NCBI GenBank assembly: GCA_902625415.1
Contig: CACOBG010000001.1
Coordinates: 236,990-300,989 of the forward strand
Length of the DNA stretch: 64,000 bases
Source: an uncultured SAR86 cluster bacterium
Lineage (GTDB): Bacteria; Pseudomonadota; Gammaproteobacteria; Magnimaribacterales; AG-339-G14
Direction of reading: 5' to 3'
Part shown: positions 60,666 to 64,000 of the stretch, one piece after another
How positions within the stretch are numbered: position 1 is the stretch's first letter
Layout: each line of letters begins with the position of its first letter
Made by a program: the position numbers and the translations under genes
The notes under the pieces: model-generated
The model's input: only the letters and a program-made list of their open reading frames with translations
What the model was told of the DNA's origin: nothing
The model's database searches: none

Positions 60666-61606
60666 CAAAATTTTTTATTTCGCCGGGTGATCCTGCTGGC
60701 ATTGGTCCCGAAGTAACTCTTAAAGCCTTATCAAAAAATAAAAAAATACAGAAAAACTTTATCCTGGCCGGAGATAAAAATTTATATCAAGACCTCATTA
60801 GCGTAAATAATCTTGATCTTAATTTGATCGAAGAGGGTTCTGATCACGAAGGCGTCATTTTCAAACATTTTCCTCTAAAGAATAATGTTTCAATAGGCAA
60901 TCCAGATGTAGGAAATGCAAACTACATTATTGATATTCTTTCTCACGGTGCTCTAGGTTGTCTAAAAAATGAATTCAAAGGTCTTATTACTGGGCCAATA
61001 AATAAAGAATTGATAAATCAATCTGGATTCGAATTCTCAGGTCATACGGAGTTTCTGGCAGATATTTCTAATGTTAAAAAAGTAGTAATGCTTTTAATGA
61101 ACAACAAATTAAAGATTGCTCTTCTTACTACCCACATTCCTCTCTCTGAAGTACCTGCCAAAATTTCAAAGAAAAATCTGGAAAATACCATTTCCATTAT
61201 TTCTGATGAGTTTGAAAATACTTGGAAAATTAAAAATCCATCTATCTGTCTTTTGGGACTTAATCCACATGCCGGCGAAGGAGGTTTTATTGGTCATGAG
61301 GAAGAGGAAATATTGAAACCTTTTGTGAATTCCTCTCCTAAAAATGTTTTCGGCCCAATATCTGCAGATACGGCATTTATTGAAGAAAATATAAATAAGT
61401 ATGATGTTTTTCTTGCCATGTATCATGATCAGGGACTGCCCGTAATTAAATCAATGGGTTTTGGCAATACGCTAAACGTAACTTTGGGATTACCTTTTAT
61501 TAGAATTTCAGTAGATCATGGGACAGCTTATGAAATAGCAGGAAAAAATAAGGCTGATTTTTCTAGCATGGACGAAGCCTTAAAGACATCTTTTTCACTG
61601 CTTTAA
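60662..61606 (+). CDS. pdxA: 4-hydroxythreonine-4-phosphate dehydrogenase
   Basis: SPGDPAGIGPEV; TGPINKELI; GHTEFLAD; GLNPHAGEGG; MYHDQGLPVIK. Confidence 0.96.
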   Translation: MTKFFISPGDPAGIGPEVTLKALSKNKKIQKNFILAGDKNLYQDLISVNNLDLNLIEEGSDHEGVIFKHFPLKNNVSIGNPDVGNANYIIDILSHGALGCLKNEFKGLITGPINKELINQSGFEFSGHTEFLADISNVKKVVMLLMNNKLKIALLTTHIPLSEVPAKISKKNLENTISIISDEFENTWKIKNPSICLLGLNPHAGEGGFIGHEEEEILKPFVNSSPKNVFGPISADTAFIEENINKYDVFLAMYHDQGLPVIKSMGFGNTLNVTLGLPFIRISVDHGTAYEIAGKNKADFSSMDEALKTSFSLL

Positions 61607-61607
61607 A

Positions 61608-62378
61608 ATGCAAGCAAAAAAGAGATTTGGGCAAAACTTTTTAACAGACAAAAAACTATTAGAAGATCTAATTAATCTTATCAATGTTGCTTCTAACGAT
61701 AGAGTCTTAGAAATTGGTCCAGGAAAGGGAGACTTAACAAAAATCCTCATAAATATTTGTGACTCGTATTTTGGAATAGAATTAGATAAGGATTTGTTAA
61801 TCTTTTTAAAAAAGAAGTTTCCGAAAAATCTAAATGCTTTTATTGGTGGAGATATCTTGAAACTAAGCCCCTCAGAAATTTATGCCTCAAATGAGTTTCG
61901 AGTTATAGGAAATATTCCCTATAACATATCAAGTCCAATCCTAGATTGGTGCGAAAAACATTATGAAAAAATACATGACATGCATTTCATGCTTCAAAAA
62001 GAGTTTGCATTAAGATGTGCTGGAAACGAAAAGACTTCATCTTATGGGAGATTAAGTGTCATATGCAATTATTTATATGAGGTCACAATTTTAAAAGAAG
62101 TTTCAAAGGAATTTTTCAATCCCGAACCGAAAGTAGATAGCTTATTTGTAAGATTTTCTCCAAAGAAAAAAAAAGTGAATCAAAAAGAGTTACATAATTT
62201 AAAGATAGTTACGCGGACCTTGTTTAATAAAAAGAGAAAAAAAATTTCGAATTCTCTTGAAGATATCCTTCATAAAGAAAGTATCAAGAAATTAGATCTG
62301 AATTTAAATCTTCGTCCAGAGGAACTATCTTTAAATGAGTTTCTTCAAATATCCGCATTGGTGAAGGATGATGGCTAA
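61608..62378 (+). CDS. rsmA: 16S rRNA dimethyladenosine transferase
   Basis: KKRFGQNFLTDKKLL; EIGPGKGDLT; GNIPYNISSPIL. Confidence 0.96.
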   Translation: MQAKKRFGQNFLTDKKLLEDLINLINVASNDRVLEIGPGKGDLTKILINICDSYFGIELDKDLLIFLKKKFPKNLNAFIGGDILKLSPSEIYASNEFRVIGNIPYNISSPILDWCEKHYEKIHDMHFMLQKEFALRCAGNEKTSSYGRLSVICNYLYEVTILKEVSKEFFNPEPKVDSLFVRFSPKKKKVNQKELHNLKIVTRTLFNKKRKKISNSLEDILHKESIKKLDLNLNLRPEELSLNEFLQISALVKDDG

Positions 62379-63189
62379 TTACGCAGTTGGAGATATTCAA
62401 GGTTGTTTTGAAGAGTTCAAAGAAGGTTTAGAGCTAATAAAATTTAAAAGTTCAAAAGATTTTTTGTGGGTTACAGGCGATCTAATCAATAGGGGTCCAG
62501 ACTCTTTTAAAGTTTTAGAATATGTCTTCAAAATTAAAAATTCAGTTCACATTGTCTTAGGTAATCATGACTTACACTATCTAAATTGTTTCTTTAACAA
62601 TAAAGGTCTTAATGATGATGATACTTTTCAATCTCAAATGTTTGATAAAAAAAGTTTAAAAATGGCTAAATTTCTTTTGCAACAGCCTTTTGTATTCTCA
62701 AAAAAAATTTTAACTAAAAGAAAAGTCATTCAAGTTGCCATGGTTCATGCAGGAATTCCAAGAAATATGTCGCTTAAAAAGGCTGAAACTTTTTCTAAGC
62801 TTTGCGAGTTGAAATTAATAAATGACCCAAAAAAAAATTTAAAAAAAGTTTTTGAAGATAAAAAAAATTTCCATTCAATTGAATCTTTTAGTGGTTTAGT
62901 AAATTTTTTTACAAGAGTTAGAGTTGTAAACAAAAATGGATTGCCTAATTTCTCATTCAAAGGAGGAAAAAAAAACATTCCTCCTAAATTAGTCGCATGG
63001 TTTAAAAAAGAAAATAAAATAATGAATGATGTTGATCTCTTGGTCTTTGGCCATTGGGCAGCTCTTCAGGGCAAGACAGATATATCTAATATCATAGCCT
63101 TAGATACTGGATGTTGTTGGGGAAAAGAACTAACATTTTTAAGATTGGAAGATCAAAAAAAATTTGTAATAAAAAATAAACAAAAATGA
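62371..63189 (+). CDS. apaH: Symmetrical bis(5'-nucleosyl)-tetraphosphatase
   Basis: YAVGDIQGCFEEF; VTGDLINRGPDSFKVL; LGNHDLHYL; FGHWAALQGKT. Confidence 0.94.
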   Translation: MANYAVGDIQGCFEEFKEGLELIKFKSSKDFLWVTGDLINRGPDSFKVLEYVFKIKNSVHIVLGNHDLHYLNCFFNNKGLNDDDTFQSQMFDKKSLKMAKFLLQQPFVFSKKILTKRKVIQVAMVHAGIPRNMSLKKAETFSKLCELKLINDPKKNLKKVFEDKKNFHSIESFSGLVNFFTRVRVVNKNGLPNFSFKGGKKNIPPKLVAWFKKENKIMNDVDLLVFGHWAALQGKTDISNIIALDTGCCWGKELTFLRLEDQKKFVIKNKQK

Positions 63190-64000
63190 AAGTTTTCTTA
63201 GTCGGTGGAGCAATAAGGGATGAGTTACTGGGGATTCCTTTCAATGAAAAGGACTGGGTTGTTGTAAATTCATCTCATAAGGAAATGTTAAAACAAGGCT
63301 TTAAACAAGTCGGAAAAAACTTTCCGGTTTATTTGCATCCCAAAACAAAAGAAGAATATGCTTTAGCTAGAAAAGAAATAAAAACCGGAAAGGGTCATAA
63401 AAATTTTTCTTTTAATACAAAATCTAACGTTTCACTCAATGAGGACTTAAAAAGAAGAGACATTACTATAAATGCTATTGCTAAAGATGAGTCTGGGAAA
63501 TTATATGACCCTTTTGGAGGAATTAAAGACCTAAAAGACAGAAGGATTAGAATAGTTTCTAAAGCTTTCTCCGAAGATCCCTTGAGGCTTTTTAGAGTTG
63601 CAAGATTTAAATCAAAACTAGCTGATTTTAATTTCTCAATTTCCAGAGATTCTTTAAAAGTTTTAAAGAAAATGTCTTTAAATAATGAAATAAATTTCCT
63701 TTCTGGAGAAAGAATTTGGGATGAAACGCAAAAGGCTCTTAATTATAAAAATTCTAGTGAATATTTTGCAACTCTAAAAAAAGTGGGAGCTCTCAAATAT
63801 TTTGACGGACTTGAAAAGACCTACTCTAAAAATCTAAAGTTTCTAAAAAAAATGGATAATGAAACAAATAAGGTTCTTGAAAAATGGGCAATAATAAATC
63901 TAAATTCCAATCATGCTGAAATTCTTGAAAGAAAGATTAGGGTTCCAAATAAAATTTCAAATTTTAGAAAAACATTTAATGAACTTTTTCAATTAATTAA
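63186..64000 (+). CDS. cca: CCA tRNA nucleotidyltransferase (C-terminus beyond window)
   Basis: MKVFLVGGAIRDELLGIPFNEKDWVVVNSS; LKRRDITINAIAKDESGKLYDPFGGIKDLKDRRIRIV; ATGA overlap with apaH. Confidence 0.93.
   Translation, partial: MKVFLVGGAIRDELLGIPFNEKDWVVVNSSHKEMLKQGFKQVGKNFPVYLHPKTKEEYALARKEIKTGKGHKNFSFNTKSNVSLNEDLKRRDITINAIAKDESGKLYDPFGGIKDLKDRRIRIVSKAFSEDPLRLFRVARFKSKLADFNFSISRDSLKVLKKMSLNNEINFLSGERIWDETQKALNYKNSSEYFATLKKVGALKYFDGLEKTYSKNLKFLKKMDNETNKVLEKWAIINLNSNHAEILERKIRVPNKISNFRKTFNELFQLI

Overview
The window is an AT-rich, gene-dense bacterial chromosome segment. Gene order and protein style suggest a marine gammaproteobacterium, possibly SAR86-like (this is inference). Housekeeping blocks include coaBC/rpmB/rpmG/maf/lnt, rpiA, ilvA, fthC-6S RNA-zapA-pepP-ubiH, a tRNA(CAU)-rpoD-dnaG-ruvX-gshB-rsmE run, fis-purH-purD, trpEGDC, rpe, murU-amgK, and lptD-surA-pdxA-rsmA-apaH-cca. 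I saw no CRISPR array, transposase, prophage or rRNA. The most distinctive part is an iron/heme block at about 11.4-30 kb. It holds a near-complete heme gene set that starts with a 5-aminolevulinate synthase (C4/Shemin pathway, atypical for gammaproteobacteria). A divergent HemC there carries an extra ~170-aa C-terminal region that may supply the otherwise missing HemD. The block also has Fur-box-flanked uptake genes: a siderophore-interacting protein, a DUF6607-like protein, a TonB receptor and FbpABC. Other notable items are an LptD lacking the vicinal Cys-Cys pair, a Coq4-like protein with the HDxxHx11E motif, a 6S RNA candidate, a nested hairpin between hemA and a TonB receptor gene, and a perfect inverted repeat early in trpE.
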